NCBI GenBank assembly: GCA_902826715.1
Contig: CADEFX010000004.1
Coordinates: 1-51,634, forward strand
Direction of reading: 5' to 3'
DNA length: 51,634 bases
DNA from: an uncultured Hyphomicrobiales bacterium
GTDB taxonomy: Bacteria; Pseudomonadota; Alphaproteobacteria; Rhizobiales; Hyphomicrobiaceae
Under the pieces are notes generated by a model. The model saw only the letters and a list, made by a program, of their open reading frames with translations. It was not told where the DNA came from and made no database searches. Every line of letters starts with the position of its first letter. The first letter of the stretch is position 1. The translations under genes were made by a program, and so were the position numbers. This document shows, one piece after another, positions 24,263-33,295 of the stretch.

Positions 24263-24529
24263 ATGAACCAGGCGGACGCGCTTGACATCGTCCAGGCTGC
24301 CATCTGGACCGTGATTGTCGCTTCAAGTCCGGCCGTCGGGGCGGCAATGCTGATTGGCGTCGGCATCGCCCTGCTTCAAGCGTTGACCCAGGTTCAGGAA
24401 ATAACGCTCACTTTTATCCCAAAGATCGTTGCGATCCTGATCGTGACGTCCCTGACAGCCCCGTTCATCGGCGCCGTCATTTTTGCCTTTTCCGAGCAGA
24501 TATATTCACGGATTGAGCACGGTTTCTGA
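24263..24529 (+). CDS. fliQ: Flagellar export apparatus protein FliQ
   Basis: An 88-residue inner-membrane protein with two transmembrane helices (about 15-38 and 52-74). The family pattern AIWTVIVASSPAVGAAMLIG, then LLQALTQVQEITLTFIPKI, is clear. It forms the export gate with FliP and FliR. It follows flgD after 3 nt, in the order flgD-fliQ-flhA-fliR found in rhizobia. Confidence 0.95.
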   Translation: MNQADALDIVQAAIWTVIVASSPAVGAAMLIGVGIALLQALTQVQEITLTFIPKIVAILIVTSLTAPFIGAVIFAFSEQIYSRIEHGF

Positions 24530-24613
24530 CGCCGCGCAGAAGTTCTCCGTGATGACCCTCGCGCAAGGTTCGTGTCCCATGCTGCCCTCGGGTAGAAGCC
24601 GCAGGGATGACCG

Positions 24614-26704
24614 ATGGCCGGGCAAATCGCGACCGTAGCCGAGCTGGGCGAACGCAGAAACGGGCAAGATGTCGGCTTTGCCATCGGCATCGTTTTCATC
24701 CTTACGGTTCTGTTCTTGCCACTGCCGGCAGTCTTGATCGACGTGGGACTGGCCTTCTCGATCGCTCTCGCCGTACTGATCCTGATGGTCGCCCTCTGGA
24801 TTCAACGGCCGCTGGATTTCTCCGCCTTTCCGACCGTCCTGCTCATTGCCACCATGCTGCGCCTGGCGCTCAATATCGCCACCACGCGCTTGATCCTCGC
24901 GGAAGGCAATCAGGGATATGCTGCTGCCGGGCATGTCATTGCGGGTTTTTCCAATTTCGTGATGAGTGGCGATTTCGTCATCGGCACCATCGTTTTCATC
25001 ATTCTCGTCACCGTCAACTTCCTGGTCATCACCAAGGGCGCCACGCGAATCGCGGAGGTCGGCGCCCGCTTCACCCTCGACGCCATCCCCGGCAAGCAGA
25101 TGGCGATCGATGCCGACCTGTCCGCCGGATTGATCGACGACAAGGAGGCCATGCGCCGCCGGCGTGAGCTGGAGGAAGAAAGCTCGTTCTTCGGCTCCAT
25201 GGATGGCGCCTCGAAGTTCGTGCGCGGCGATGCTATCGCCGGCCTCATCATCACCGCCGTCAACATGTTCGGCGGCGTCATCATCGGCGTAACGCGCCAC
25301 GACATGAGCCTCGCGTCTGCGGCTGACGTCTTCGTCAAGCTGTCGGTCGGAGACGGCCTGGTGACCCAGATCCCGGCGCTTATCATCTCGCTCGCTGCGG
25401 GCCTGCTCGTGTCCAAGGGTGGGACGCGTGGATCGGCCGAGAAGGCGATCTTCGGGCAGCTTGGCAACTATCCAAGAGCGCTGTCCGTCGCGGCGCTTGT
25501 GATGCTGGTGCTCGCTCTGGCGCCCGGCCTGCCGATGCTTCCGTTCGCGATCCTGGGCGGCGCCATGGGCTTTGTCGCCTATGCCATCCCCAAGCGCCGC
25601 GCCGAGGCCCGTGCTGCGGAGGAGGCGAAGGCCCTGGAGCTGCAGCAGTCCGCCGACGAGGAAGTGCGCCACTCCGTCAAGGAGCACCTGCGCGCCATCG
25701 AGCTCGAGCTTTGTCTCGGCAAGCAGCTGTCCAGCGCACTTCTCCCGGCACATGGCGAGTTGGCGGCGCGTGTCGGCAAGATGCGGCGTGCCTTTGCCCG
25801 GCAGTACGGATTCGTCGTGCCGGAGATCAAGTTATCGGACGACCTATCTATCAATCCCAAGAGCTACCAGATCAAGATCCATGGCACGGTCGTCGCGGGC
25901 GAGGATCTGCGGCTTGGTGATGTCCTCGTCGTGGTTGGCGACGGCCCGTTGCCCGACGTTCCAGCCGACGAAACGCGCGAGCCGGCTTTCGGCATGAAAG
26001 CCGTGTGGGTCTCGGAGGCCTTCACCAGTAACGTCAAGCGTGAAGGTTTCACGCCGATCGACAACATGTCGGTGATGCTGACGCATGTGCGCGAAGTGAT
26101 CCGCAACAACCTGTCGCAACTCCTGTCCTACAAGGATATGCGTGGTCTGCTGGATCGGCTGGAGCCCGAATACCGTCGCCTTCTCGACGAGATCATTCCG
26201 TCGCAGCTTTCGTATTCCGGGCTGCAGGCCGTGCTCAAGCTGCTACTGGCCGAACGCGTCTCCATCCGCAATCTCCATCTCGTTCTCGAAGCCATTGCAG
26301 AGATCGCGCCGCACGTCCGGCGCGCGGAGCAGCTCGCGGAGCACGTGCGCATGCGCATGGCGCAGCAGATTTGCGGGGATCTGTCTGAGGGTGGTGTTCT
26401 CAAGGTGCTGCGCCTCGGTAACCGCTGGGATCTGGCCTTCCATCAGGCACTGAAACGGGATGCCAAGGGCGACGTTATCGAGTTCGACATCGATCCGCGC
26501 CTCATCGAGCAATTCGGTGCCGAGGCAACCAAGGTCATCCGTGCTCAGATGGAGCAGGGCCACCAGTTCGCGGTGGTTGCTGCGCCCGACGCGCGCCCCT
26601 ATGTGCGCATGGTCACGGAGCGCATGTTTGCGACGCTGCCGGTTCTGTCACATTTGGAAATCGCGCGTGGCGTTACTATCAAATCACTTGGGGCGGTTTC
26701 GTGA
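24614..26704 (+). CDS. flhA: Flagellar export gate protein FlhA
   Basis: A 696-residue export-gate component. The N-terminal half (about 1-330) has eight membrane segments with the FHIPEP signature region near residues 145-165 ([37 protein letters not shown]). The C-terminal half is the cytoplasmic nonameric ring domain. AGGGA lies about 8 nt before the ATG. Its TGA overlaps the GTG of fliR (GTGA). Confidence 0.97.
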   Translation: MAGQIATVAELGERRNGQDVGFAIGIVFILTVLFLPLPAVLIDVGLAFSIALAVLILMVALWIQRPLDFSAFPTVLLIATMLRLALNIATTRLILAEGNQGYAAAGHVIAGFSNFVMSGDFVIGTIVFIILVTVNFLVITKGATRIAEVGARFTLDAIPGKQMAIDADLSAGLIDDKEAMRRRRELEEESSFFGSMDGASKFVRGDAIAGLIITAVNMFGGVIIGVTRHDMSLASAADVFVKLSVGDGLVTQIPALIISLAAGLLVSKGGTRGSAEKAIFGQLGNYPRALSVAALVMLVLALAPGLPMLPFAILGGAMGFVAYAIPKRRAEARAAEEAKALELQQSADEEVRHSVKEHLRAIELELCLGKQLSSALLPAHGELAARVGKMRRAFARQYGFVVPEIKLSDDLSINPKSYQIKIHGTVVAGEDLRLGDVLVVVGDGPLPDVPADETREPAFGMKAVWVSEAFTSNVKREGFTPIDNMSVMLTHVREVIRNNLSQLLSYKDMRGLLDRLEPEYRRLLDEIIPSQLSYSGLQAVLKLLLAERVSIRNLHLVLEAIAEIAPHVRRAEQLAEHVRMRMAQQICGDLSEGGVLKVLRLGNRWDLAFHQALKRDAKGDVIEFDIDPRLIEQFGAEATKVIRAQMEQGHQFAVVAAPDARPYVRMVTERMFATLPVLSHLEIARGVTIKSLGAVS

Positions 26705-27456
26705 CGCCGATCGCGTCCGAAACCATCCTCTACACCTTCATCCTGTTCTGCCGCATCGGGGGATGCCTCATGGTGATGCCGGGCTTCTCCAGCTCGCGCA
26801 TTCCCCCGCAAGTTCGCCTCTTCATCGCCATCTCCGCCACCCTTGCGATGGTCCCTGTTCTGCTGCCGACGCTACAGGCGGCGGTGCGGGATTTGTCCCT
26901 GCCCAGCATGGCCGGCCTCATCCTCTCCGAAACCGCGATCGGCGTGCTGATCGGTCTGATGGGGCGCATGTTTTTTCTGGCCTTGCAGTTCATGGCTACG
27001 GCTATCGCGCAGTTCATCGGCTTTGCCGCCATGCCGGGCGTGCCCATCGAAGACCACGAGCCCTTGCCGTCGATCGGAACCCTCATCACGATCACGGCCA
27101 CCATGCTTCTTTTCCTGACGGATCAGCATTGGGAGGTCTTCCGCGCGCTCGTGGCATCCTATGCCGCACTGCCCATCGTTGCGCGCTTCTCCATCGAGAA
27201 CGGCATGGCGCAGTTCTCCACCGCGCTGGCCGACGCCTTTGTTCTGGCGCTGCAGATCAGCAGTCCTTTCGTGATTTATGGCCTGATCATCAATCTGCTG
27301 TTCGGCCTCGCCAACAAGCTCATACCGCAGATTCCGATCTACTTCATTTCCATGCCGTTCGTCGTCGCCGGAGGCATTCTCCTCATGTACTTCACGATCG
27401 CGGAATTTCTGACGCTGTTCACAGCCGGCTTCGCGACCTGGCTCGCCAGAGGATAA
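26701..27456 (+). CDS. fliR: Flagellar export apparatus protein FliR
   Basis: A 251-residue membrane protein with about six hydrophobic segments. Family features are [20 protein letters not shown] near the N-terminus, [20 protein letters not shown] in the middle and [20 protein letters not shown] near the C-terminus. The GTG start overlaps the flhA stop by four bases. It completes FliP-FliQ-FliR; fliP is 16 kb away in block 3. Confidence 0.95.
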   Translation: MTPIASETILYTFILFCRIGGCLMVMPGFSSSRIPPQVRLFIAISATLAMVPVLLPTLQAAVRDLSLPSMAGLILSETAIGVLIGLMGRMFFLALQFMATAIAQFIGFAAMPGVPIEDHEPLPSIGTLITITATMLLFLTDQHWEVFRALVASYAALPIVARFSIENGMAQFSTALADAFVLALQISSPFVIYGLIINLLFGLANKLIPQIPIYFISMPFVVAGGILLMYFTIAEFLTLFTAGFATWLARG

Positions 27457-27461
27457 CGTTG

Positions 27462-27860
27462 ATGCAATCGCGAGCGAAAAAAATCCAGCGTATCGTGAAG
27501 GCGCAGGAGCAGCTCAAGCTGGCCGAGGAATGGCGCCTGCGCAGCCTGGAGGGACAACTTGCGGAGACCGAGGCCAGCGAGCGCGAGCTGCTGACGTCGC
27601 TTGGCACCGACAGCGCCTTGCACGGCCTGTTCCTCGATGCGACGGCGCGACGGCTGCGTTCCATGGCCGAGGACGCCGCGCGAATCAAGCAACAGCGCGA
27701 CCAGCAATCGCGCAAGCTGCTAGCCTCCGCGACGCGGCTGAAGTCTGCCGAGCGGCTGCTGGATGCTGCCGAACGCGAGGCGGAGCGTGCTCTGGAGAAG
27801 AAAGAACTCCTCGATCTCATCGAGCAAACGGCCGCTCCAAACGACGCAAGCCTCCCGTAA
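27462..27860 (+). CDS. fliJ: Small coiled-coil flagellar-locus protein, FliJ-like
   Basis: A 132-residue, highly charged, almost entirely helical protein without signal or membrane segment. It begins MQSRAKKIQRIVKAQEQLKL and continues with heptad-like runs such as ARRLRSMAEDAARIKQQRDQ. Length, composition and position directly behind fliR fit FliJ, the coiled-coil stalk that links the FliI ATPase to FlhA. Sequence signatures of FliJ are weak, so the assignment rests on architecture and context. AGAGGA lies before the ATG. The gene shares a strand and about 5 nt spacing with fliR. Confidence 0.6.
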   Translation: MQSRAKKIQRIVKAQEQLKLAEEWRLRSLEGQLAETEASERELLTSLGTDSALHGLFLDATARRLRSMAEDAARIKQQRDQQSRKLLASATRLKSAERLLDAAEREAERALEKKELLDLIEQTAAPNDASLP

Positions 27861-27913
27861 GTTGGGGGTGCGATCATTCATCCGACCACAAAAACGGATT
27901 ACGGATTGCGGCC

Positions 27914-28321
27914 TTGGCGACCCTGCCCCCTCTTGTCCCCTTAACCGGTACCGCCCGCGTTTCGAGCGTGCCGACCGATGTCACACCGGCCAAGTCCGGC
28001 ACGGCAGCCACCAAGCAGGCCGAGGCGTTCCGGCAGTTTGAGTCCTTCATCCTTCAGAGTTTCATCGAGAATATGCTGCCTAAGAATGCCGAAAGCGTCT
28101 TTGGCAAAGGTACGGCTGGCGGCATCTGGAAGTCGATGATGGCTGAAAAACTTGCCGATCAGATTTCGAGAAGCGGCGGCATTGGCATTGCCCAGAAACT
28201 TGCCGGACCGCAGGTGTCCTCGGCGCCACCGGCAACGCAGAGCGATGCCGCGGCCGACGTGGTCCGGTCCACGGATCAACTTCCCCTGATCCGGACATAT
28301 CGCAGTGGAGATCCATCGTGA
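27914..28321 (+). CDS. flgJ: Rod-binding protein FlgJ, short form without muramidase domain
   Basis: The Rod-binding domain is clear: EAFRQFESFILQSFIENMLP, then GKGTAGGIWKSMMAEKLADQ, followed by SGGIGIAQKL. The frame stops soon after, so the C-terminal peptidoglycan hydrolase domain of enterobacterial FlgJ is absent, as in other alphaproteobacteria. No ATG or GTG exists at the proper place. The best start is TTG at 27914 (about 135 residues), with ATT at 27905 as an alternative, and the ribosome site is poor. Upstream sequence in this frame is an antisense-like reading of the FliJ-like gene. The stop overlaps the next ATG (TGATG). Confidence 0.8.
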   Translation: MATLPPLVPLTGTARVSSVPTDVTPAKSGTAATKQAEAFRQFESFILQSFIENMLPKNAESVFGKGTAGGIWKSMMAEKLADQISRSGGIGIAQKLAGPQVSSAPPATQSDAAADVVRSTDQLPLIRTYRSGDPS

Positions 28322-28800
28322 TGCGCCAGCAATCCGCCCGCGCCGAAGATCGCGTCGTGCCGCAACCTGCAGCGTCTCTTGCCGATCTCGTTCAAGTCCG
28401 CAAGCCGCGCTTAGCGCCGGTCAAGCCGGCAGAGGACGAAACCGGCGTGCTGGCCACTCTGCTCCGCACGATCGAACGTCTGGAAGAAACGCTTGAGCAG
28501 GAAACTGTCGGCCTACGGGCGCGCGCGCCCGTCGATCTCAAGGACTTCAACAATCGCAAGACGCATGGACTCCTGGAGCTGACGCGCGTGATGCGGCACC
28601 TCGATCGCGGCAGTCTCACGCCGTCCGTAGCTGCCCGCCTCTCCGCCCTTCGCATCAGCCTCGAGGTCAATCAGCGCGTCGTAAAAATGCATCTCGACGC
28701 TGTACGCGAGGTCTCGGCCATCGTCGCTGACGCCATTCGAGACGCTGAATCCGATGGAACCTATTCCGTTTCCGTCGGGCGCCCGTCGCAGCGGCCGTGA
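28321..28800 (+). CDS. flgN: FlgN-like flagellar export chaperone
   Basis: A 159-residue soluble helical protein. The block TLLRTIERLEETLEQETVGL, followed by DLKDFNNRKTHGLLELTRVM, matches the FlgN pattern of a paired helix with E-x-E-x-x-x-L and an N-x-R/K-K turn. FlgN holds the junction proteins FlgK and FlgL before export, and both are encoded in this block. The ATG at 28321 overlaps the flgJ stop; a GTG three bases earlier is equivalent. The N-terminal 40 residues are proline- and alanine-rich and probably disordered. Confidence 0.75.
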   Translation: MRQQSARAEDRVVPQPAASLADLVQVRKPRLAPVKPAEDETGVLATLLRTIERLEETLEQETVGLRARAPVDLKDFNNRKTHGLLELTRVMRHLDRGSLTPSVAARLSALRISLEVNQRVVKMHLDAVREVSAIVADAIRDAESDGTYSVSVGRPSQRP

Positions 28801-29276
28801 TCAAGCTGATCCTCGTCGGGTTGTGGGCGTGCGCGATCACGCTGAGCTCATGCTGGGCAGTCGCATCGTGGACAGCCGTCAGCAAGGGCGCCGAAGCCGA
28901 TCACGGACATGGCGCGGAGAAGTCCGGAAACACGTTCGAGCATGTTCGCACGAAAATGATAAGCGTCCCCATCATTGCCGAGGGCGCCATCCAAGGCTAC
29001 GTCATCGCCCAGTTCATCTTCAGCATCGATGCCAAGCAACTGAAGCAATTGTCCATCAGGCCAGAAGCCATCCTGCTGGATGAAGCCTTCAAGGTCATCT
29101 ACGCCGGCGAGGTCATCGATTTTCGCAACATCAAGAAGCAGGATCTGCCAGCGATGCTGAAATCGATCAACGAGAGCGTGAACAAGCGCTTCGGCTCCCA
29201 GTTGGTCGAGAGCGTTCTCATCCAGGAGCTGAATTACGTCAGCAAGGCCGAGGCCCGCTTGGGCGACAAGCGGTAA
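28797..29276 (+). CDS. Membrane-anchored protein of unknown function, FliL-like
   Basis: A 159-residue protein with one N-terminal hydrophobic segment (LILVGLWACAITLSSCWAVA, about residues 4-23), a short His/Gly linker and a periplasmic alpha/beta domain. The end of that domain, LPAMLKSINESVNKRFGSQL then VESVLIQELNYVSK, recalls the C-terminus of FliL, where a helix with E/K-x-x-N is followed by a strand reading I-x-x-V-x-F/I-x-E. A separate canonical FliL is encoded at 42600. The GTG start overlaps the flgN stop. I do not recognise a named family; a stator- or basal-body-associated role is inferred from the fold-like pattern and context. It ends block 1, facing fliI. Confidence 0.6.
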   Translation: MIKLILVGLWACAITLSSCWAVASWTAVSKGAEADHGHGAEKSGNTFEHVRTKMISVPIIAEGAIQGYVIAQFIFSIDAKQLKQLSIRPEAILLDEAFKVIYAGEVIDFRNIKKQDLPAMLKSINESVNKRFGSQLVESVLIQELNYVSKAEARLGDKR

Positions 29277-29304
29277 GCGGCACAAGTAACGTCCGAAACT
29301 CGAA

Positions 29305-29319
29305 AAGCCAATCCGGCTT
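29305..29319 (-). terminator. Weak hairpin between convergent block 1 and fliI
   Basis: AAGCC (29305-29309) and GGCTT (29315-29319) form a 5-bp stem around a 5-nt loop. Read on the minus strand it is followed by TT and C, a very short U-tract, directly at the fliI stop. It is the only candidate stop signal in the 42-nt convergent gap and is weak. Confidence 0.25.
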
Positions 29320-30686
29320 CAGCTCGACAGCGTGCGCGCAATATCCTGAAACGCATCAGCGCTAGGCGGATCTTTCGGGGCCTGCTTCAGGCTATCATAC
29401 AATTTCGGGATCAGGTCGACCGCCCTGTCGAGCTCGGCATCCAACCCCCGCTGATAGCCGCCCATAAGACGAAGGTCGCGCGTATCCTCGAAGCGTGCGA
29501 TCATGGCGCGCAGCTTGGCTACAAGCTTCGCCTGCTCCGGCGTCCAAGCATGCTGGGCCAGGCGCGAGATCGAGCCCGGAACGTTGATGGCCGGAAAGCG
29601 GCCCTGGTCTGCAATCGCGCGGTCGAGCACGATATGACCATCGAGTGTGCCCCGGATGGTGTCGGCGATTGGGTCGTTGTGGTCGTCGCCATCGACCAGA
29701 ACCGAGAAAACGCCTGTGATCGAGCCGCTCCCTTCTTCACCCGGACCGGCGCGCTCCAGCAGCTTGGGCAAGTCGTTCAGCACGCTCGGCGGATAGCCCC
29801 GCGCCACGGGTGGCTCGCCGGCAGCCAGCGCAACGTCCCGTGCCGCGTGGGCAAAGCGGGTCACGGAATCGATGATCAGCAGCACCCTCTGCCCCGCGTC
29901 CCGGAAATGCTCGGCGATGCACATTGCGGTTTTCGGTGCCAGGCGGCGCATCATCGGGCTTTCGTCACCAGTTGCGACAACCGTGACGGTGCGTGCCCGG
30001 TCATGCTGCAGGACATCCTCGATGAACTCGCGAACCTCGCGCCCGCGCTCACCGATAAGCCCGATGACGACCGAATCGAAGCCGCCTGACCGCGCAAGCA
30101 TGGACAGAAGTGTGGACTTACCGATTCCCGAGCCGGCGAAAATGCCGATCCTCTGGCCTGCACAGATCGGCGTGAAAAGATCGATCGCCCTGACGCCGGT
30201 CCGGACCTGAGCGTTGATGCGTTGCCTTCGCATGGGCGACGGAGGAGCCCGATCGGCCGAGACCGCGTTATTCCCCTGCATCAGCGAGGCACCGCCGTCG
30301 ATGGGAGCGCCCAAGGCGTTGATAGTGCGCCCGAGCCATGATCGGTCTGGGCTGAGGCTGATGAAGCCATGCCGCCGCGCCATCACGCCGAGCCCTACCT
30401 GATGGATGATGTCGAACGGCTTGATCGTGACGCCGGTCTCATCGATGCGAATGACCTCTGCGAGCTGCGGAGGATGTCCTGCCGCCAAGTCAACGCACTC
30501 GCCGAGTCTCACGAGCTGAGACAGGCCACTGATCCGGCAATGGCTCGGACCGACCTCTGAAATGACGCCGCTGACCTGCACCTTCGGCAATCTGACAGTG
30601 GCGGCTGCGAGCGTGCGCTCGAGCCGTTCGAGAGCGTTTGGTCTGTGTCGGGGGGCAGATTGCAAACCGGCATCGCCTTTAAGCAT
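29319..30686 (-). CDS. fliI: Flagellar type III export ATPase FliI
   Basis: A 455-residue F1-beta-like ATPase that unfolds and feeds export substrates. The P-loop is GSGIGKST (about 185-192), Walker B is VLLIIDSVTRFAHAARDVAL, and the GLIGERGREVREFIEDVL segment is typical. ATG at 30686 is preferred over an in-frame TTG nine bases upstream because AAAGG sits about 9 nt before it. It is third in the short minus-strand unit DUF1217-flgF-fliI, separated from flgF by about 45 nt. Confidence 0.96.
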   Translation of the reverse strand: MLKGDAGLQSAPRHRPNALERLERTLAAATVRLPKVQVSGVISEVGPSHCRISGLSQLVRLGECVDLAAGHPPQLAEVIRIDETGVTIKPFDIIHQVGLGVMARRHGFISLSPDRSWLGRTINALGAPIDGGASLMQGNNAVSADRAPPSPMRRQRINAQVRTGVRAIDLFTPICAGQRIGIFAGSGIGKSTLLSMLARSGGFDSVVIGLIGERGREVREFIEDVLQHDRARTVTVVATGDESPMMRRLAPKTAMCIAEHFRDAGQRVLLIIDSVTRFAHAARDVALAAGEPPVARGYPPSVLNDLPKLLERAGPGEEGSGSITGVFSVLVDGDDHNDPIADTIRGTLDGHIVLDRAIADQGRFPAINVPGSISRLAQHAWTPEQAKLVAKLRAMIARFEDTRDLRLMGGYQRGLDAELDRAVDLIPKLYDSLKQAPKDPPSADAFQDIARTLSS

Positions 30687-30731
30687 TGGCAGCAACCTTT
30701 TGCAGTCACCGGCGCGAATGGCTGAGCGGGA

Positions 30732-31457
30732 CTAGCCGTTCGAGCCCAGCGTCTTCACCGCATCGCGCAGCGAATTTTCGGATTCGCTCATTGCCGCAGA
30801 AATGGCGTCGAAGGCACGAGACACCCCGATCAGGCGCGTCATCTCCATCACCGGATTGACATTGGCACGCTCGACGAAGCCCTGCGCAATGCCGACCTTG
30901 GTGAAATCCAGCGCTGGCGTCGCCGGCTGGTCTGGCACGACCCCGGAATTTTCAAAGCGCGTCAGCTTGGCGTTGGCATCGATCGTGAAGAGCCCGATTG
31001 CGCTCACCTGCCGATCGTTCTGCGTGATCATGCCATCGCGCGCGATGCGCGGGGGCCCGGCCGTAGGATCGAGCTGGATCGGCGCGCCGCCCACATCGAG
31101 GATGGCGTAACCGTTGAGCGTTTGCAGATCGCCATTTTCTGACATCTTCATGCGGCCGTCTCGCGTATAGACCGGGCCTGCTGGTGTGTTAATGGCAAGC
31201 CAGGCATCGCCTTCCACCGCCATGTCGAGCAGATTGTCGGTCTTGACAAACTCGCCGGCCCGACGCGACAGGTAGGTATCACCCATCGAGGCAAAGGCGA
31301 CAGGATCGGCTGGTGTCCGCGACAGCAAGGACTCGAACTTCACCTCCTCGGTGCGATATCCAGCTGTCGAGGTGTTGGCGATATTGTTGGCGATCGTGTC
31401 CATCCGCCTTTGCAGAGACAGCTGGGCCGAGAGCGCCACGTACAGGCTCGACTGCAT
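30732..31457 (-). CDS. flgF: Proximal rod protein FlgF
   Basis: A 241-residue rod subunit. It begins MQSSLYVALSAQLSLQRRMD, then TIANNIANTSTAGYRTEEVK, the rod-hook N-terminal motif with N-x-A-N-x-x-T-x-G-Y/F. MAVEGDAWLAINTPAGPVYT and YTRDGRMKMSENGDLQTLNG are the usual D1 segments, and the C-terminus has PVMEMTRLIGVSRAFDAI. The ATG at 31457 has GGAGG about 7 nt upstream and overlaps the stop of the preceding DUF1217 gene by one base. Confidence 0.95.
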   Translation of the reverse strand: MQSSLYVALSAQLSLQRRMDTIANNIANTSTAGYRTEEVKFESLLSRTPADPVAFASMGDTYLSRRAGEFVKTDNLLDMAVEGDAWLAINTPAGPVYTRDGRMKMSENGDLQTLNGYAILDVGGAPIQLDPTAGPPRIARDGMITQNDRQVSAIGLFTIDANAKLTRFENSGVVPDQPATPALDFTKVGIAQGFVERANVNPVMEMTRLIGVSRAFDAISAAMSESENSLRDAVKTLGSNG

Positions 31458-32239
31458 CAGGTGCCTCCGAGCTTCAAATTCTGCAAGGCCGCAAGCAGGC
31501 CCTGGTTCACGCCAGCCGCGGTCGACTGCCCGATCAAGATGCTCGGTGCGGCGGCTGCCGACGTGGGGTTCTGCAGTTCCCATAGCGCTGTGAAGCGCGT
31601 GAGGAGAGATTTGACCTTGGTTGGGTCCTTCAAGTCCGCGATATTCAGCCGCTTCTCGATTGTCTCCGCCTGTTTTTCAATACTTTGCAGGGACATGGAA
31701 GCTGGAAGCCCAAGCGCGGTCTGTGCGACCTTGAGCAGCGCCGGGTCGGCCAATAGTCCATAAGGGCTCGTCACACCGGAAGCCTTGCGCTCGAAATATA
31801 GCGCTAGGCGCACGCCTTCGTTGGCGCCGCCCGCGTCCTCCTCCAGTGTCTGGCGAACGTAGCGGTCAACCGTGCCCTGCCGCGTGCGCTCGAACACCGT
31901 TGTGAGTTCGCCCTGCCGGACGAAATTGAACGTCGTCACCAATTCCTTGTAGCGCGAGTCCGCAAGCCTGTTGGCGAAGCTGTCGGCATCGTCCACACCG
32001 CCGGTCAGGGCCTTGCGGATGAATGCCTTCGCATAGGCCATATCTTGCAAGCCGAAGGCCTTCATGACGTAATTGTAAAGCCGCTTGTCGGCCATGAAAT
32101 CGTCGATCGACTTCACCTTTTCGATATTGGCCAGGTAGTAGGCGGTTTCGCGGGCGGCCTGCGGTTTCTTGGCAGTGTTGCCCAACGCTCGCGTCAAATC
32201 ATTGGCAATGATCCGGTAGGCGGCGGTTGTCGTTACCAC
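31457..32239 (-). CDS. DUF1217-family flagellar-locus protein
   Basis: A DUF1217 protein of about 260 residues, a family found in flagellar loci of Rhizobiales. The core YRIIANDLTRALGNTAKKPQ then ARETAYYLANIEKVKSIDDF is clear, and similar short repeats (FGLQDMAYAKAFIRKALTGG) follow. No signal peptide or membrane span is seen. I placed the start at GTG 32239, where family members normally begin (TTTAAYRIIANDL), with AGAGG about 11 nt upstream. An in-frame ATG at 32347 would add 36 residues of low similarity reaching to 55 nt from motA. The function is not established; the position before flgF and fliI suggests a basal-body or rod role. Confidence 0.8.
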   Translation of the reverse strand: MVTTTAAYRIIANDLTRALGNTAKKPQAARETAYYLANIEKVKSIDDFMADKRLYNYVMKAFGLQDMAYAKAFIRKALTGGVDDADSFANRLADSRYKELVTTFNFVRQGELTTVFERTRQGTVDRYVRQTLEEDAGGANEGVRLALYFERKASGVTSPYGLLADPALLKVAQTALGLPASMSLQSIEKQAETIEKRLNIADLKDPTKVKSLLTRFTALWELQNPTSAAAAPSILIGQSTAAGVNQGLLAALQNLKLGGT

Positions 32240-32402
32240 GTCACGGGCATCCTCTGAGGCCAACTGGCGCAAAGATGCCACGCCCGCCTTACCCGAAGCT
32301 GATGACGCTCGCCAAAGGCGGGAACTCTTCCATTTCATCAGGCTCACGCAAGGCTTGCGAGGTTAGAAGTGGCCAGATAGGCGCGAGACCGCGGAGCCGC
32401 AT

Positions 32403-33290
32403 GTGACAATCATTATTGGTCTGCTAGTCACGCTCGGTTGCATGCTGGGCGGCTTCGTGGCCATGGGCGGCCACGTGTCCGTCATCTGGCAGCCATGGGA
32501 ATATGTGATCATCTGCGGTGCGGCACTTGGCACTTTCATCGTGGCCAACCCCCTGAAAACTATCAAGGATACGGGCAAGGCCCTGATGGAGGGCCTTCGC
32601 AATGACGCGCCTACGCCCCGCCATTATCTGGATGTTCTCGCCGTTCTGTATTCGCTGATGCGCGAACTGCGGGGGAAGTCGCGCAACGAGGTGGAGAAGC
32701 ACATTGACGAGCCCGACCAGTCAGTGATCTTCCAGAAATTTCCGAGCGTGCTCGATAACGAGGATCTCACGGCGTTCATCTGCGACTACTGCCGCCTGAT
32801 CATCATCGGCAACGTCCGCACGCACGAGATCGAATCGCTGATGGACGAGGAGATTCAGACCATCCGCGGCGACATGATGAAGTCCTACCACGCCCTGGTC
32901 AGTATCTCGGAAGGCTTGCCGGCGCTTGGCATCGTCGCTGCCGTGCTTGGCGTGATCAAGGCCATGGGAGCGCTCGATCAGGCGCCCGAGGTTCTGGGCG
33001 GATTGATCGGCGCGGCACTCGTCGGCACGTTCGCCGGCATCTTCTTCTCGTACGCCGTCGTCACGCCGATGGCGACGAAGAGCAAGATCGTGCGCGAGAA
33101 GAAGCTCAGGCTTTATGTGATCGTCAAGCAGACGCTGCTCGCCTTCATGAACGGCGCAATGCCGCAAGTGGCGCTGGAGCACGGCCGCAAGACCATTTCC
33201 GCCTACGAGCGTCCGTCGATCGATGAAGTCGAGCAGGAAACGCTTGGTGGCGGCAGCCAGACCGATCCCGCTCAAAAGGAGGCTGCATAG
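32403..33290 (+). CDS. motA: Flagellar motor stator protein MotA
   Basis: A 295-residue inner-membrane protein with four membrane segments (about 2-22, 32-50, 175-195 and 206-228). The cytoplasmic loop includes [20 protein letters not shown], and the proline-containing third segment is [20 protein letters not shown]. MotA pairs with MotB as the proton-driven stator. The start is GTG at 32403. It opens block 3 and is divergent from the DUF1217 gene with 163 nt between starts, which must hold both promoters; no CtrA box or obvious -35/-10 pair is visible there. Confidence 0.96.
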   Translation: MTIIIGLLVTLGCMLGGFVAMGGHVSVIWQPWEYVIICGAALGTFIVANPLKTIKDTGKALMEGLRNDAPTPRHYLDVLAVLYSLMRELRGKSRNEVEKHIDEPDQSVIFQKFPSVLDNEDLTAFICDYCRLIIIGNVRTHEIESLMDEEIQTIRGDMMKSYHALVSISEGLPALGIVAAVLGVIKAMGALDQAPEVLGGLIGAALVGTFAGIFFSYAVVTPMATKSKIVREKKLRLYVIVKQTLLAFMNGAMPQVALEHGRKTISAYERPSIDEVEQETLGGGSQTDPAQKEAA

Positions 33291-33295
33291 GCCTT

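Noticed and set aside
24506..25753. 415-codon minus-strand frame opposite flhA
   Set aside because: Shadow of flhA with very high His/Asp/Arg/Gly content and no domain.
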